Part shown: piece by piece, positions 7,871-8,078 of the stretch | Layout: every line of letters begins with the position of its first letter | Numbering within the stretch: the first letter of the stretch is position 1 | Source of the DNA: Desulfovibrio sp. | GTDB lineage: Bacteria; Desulfobacterota; Desulfovibrionia; Desulfovibrionales; Desulfovibrionaceae | Assembly: GCF_019424165.1 (NCBI RefSeq) | Contig: NZ_JAHZAA010000014.1 | Coordinates: forward strand, 52,079 to 60,156 | Length of the DNA stretch: 8,078 nt | Direction: 5' to 3' | Position numbers and translations under genes: made by a program | Notes under the pieces: model-generated | Seen by the model: the letters and a program-made list of their open reading frames with translations, nothing else | Databases searched by the model: none | Told to the model about the DNA's origin: nothing

Positions 7871-8011
7871 GTCTCTAAATAATTCTTTTGTCCAACTGGC
7901 TGCGTCAAAAGGCTTTTTTTACTCCAGTCATGTACCGCAAAAGTACACTCCTTTCGTAAAAAAGCCTTTTTCCTTGCCCTTGGCGCAAAATCATCTATTT
8001 AGAAACAGCCC
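7866..8011. repeat. 146-base imperfect palindrome with 16-base terminal inverted repeats
   Basis: The ends GGGCTGTCTCTAAATA (7866-7881) and TATTTAGAAACAGCCC (7996-8011) are inverted copies matching at 15 of 16 bases. Further in, TTTTG (7886-7890) faces CAAAA (7986-7990), AAAAGGCTTTTTT (7907-7919) faces AAAAAAGCCTTTT (7958-7970) as a continuous 13-bp stem, and TGTAC (7931-7935) faces GTACA (7943-7947) around a CGCAAAA loop. The arms therefore fold over their whole length with interior mismatches. It is AT-richer than the genes and carries no convincing ORF. Size, full-length symmetry and IS-like ends suggest a non-autonomous mobile element (MITE) or a dispersed palindromic repeat. I see no clear target-site duplication beside it, so the mobile origin is an inference. 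Confidence 0.75.
7907..7971 (+). terminator. Possible bidirectional terminator inside the palindrome
   Basis: The central stem GGCTTTTTT (7911-7919) with AAAAAAGCC (7958-7966) is followed on the plus strand by TTTTT (7967-7971) and on the minus strand by TTTT (complement of 7907-7910). It could end mdtABC transcription and also act from the other side. The stem has only three G-C pairs and the loop is long (about 38 bases, with an inner 5-bp hairpin), so efficiency is uncertain. It is the best plus-strand terminator candidate after mdtC. Confidence 0.4.
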
Positions 8012-8048
8012 TTGGGCTGAAACTTTGAAAATTTGAAGGGGGTTTTGT

Positions 8049-8078
8049 ATGTATACTGGATGGTTGGGAAACGTGGCG
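8049..8078 (+). CDS. Possible start of an unknown gene, cut by the right edge
   Basis: ATG at 8049 opens a frame reading MYTGWLGNVA to the window end. A strong purine-rich site, GAAGGGGG (8035-8042), lies six bases upstream, better than the sites of the two pump genes. Ten residues are too few to name a product. It lies 271 bases after mdtC with the palindrome between, so it is probably a separate transcription unit. No clear -10/-35 pair was found before it. Confidence 0.35.
   Translation, partial: MYTGWLGNVA

Noticed and set aside
7827..8036. 69-residue plus-strand open frame after mdtC
   Set aside because: It runs straight through the 146-base palindrome, has no ribosome site before its ATG, and reads as low-complexity sequence set by the inverted arms.
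7778..8078. CRISPR array or tRNA in the downstream gap
   Set aside because: There are no evenly spaced direct repeats and no cloverleaf with the conserved T-loop sequence; the repetition is purely inverted.

Overview
The window is almost entirely one plus-strand operon for a tripartite RND (resistance-nodulation-division) drug efflux system of the MdtABC type. It fits a GC-rich Gram-negative proteobacterium: codons are rich in G/C at the third position, and the encoded machine spans inner membrane and periplasm. A Desulfovibrio-like sulfate reducer is my best guess, but this is an impression from composition and style and no marker gene here proves it.

Layout: (1) positions 1-1139, the 3' part of a periplasmic adaptor (membrane fusion protein) gene, mdtA-like, whose start lies left of the window; (2) 1182-4433, a complete RND pump subunit, mdtB-like; (3) 4430-7777, a second complete RND pump subunit, mdtC-like, overlapping mdtB by four bases (ATGA); (4) 7778-8078, an AT-richer stretch dominated by a roughly 146-base imperfect palindrome with near-identical 16-base ends, followed by a possible gene start cut by the right edge.

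How the genes work together: in the characterised enterobacterial MdtABC system, MdtB and MdtC form a mixed trimer in the inner membrane, and MdtA links it to an outer membrane channel (TolC). The two pump genes here are different paralogues, each resembling its own enterobacterial counterpart, and both keep the transmembrane Asp-Asp/Lys/Arg/Thr proton-relay residues. A similar two-pump assembly is therefore likely. No outer membrane channel, no two-component regulator and no MdtD-like transporter is present in the window, and the operon promoter is outside it.

The core genes are not novel. The least explained part is the palindromic element after the operon. Smaller oddities are the extended termini and the enlarged cytoplasmic loop of the mdtC-like protein.
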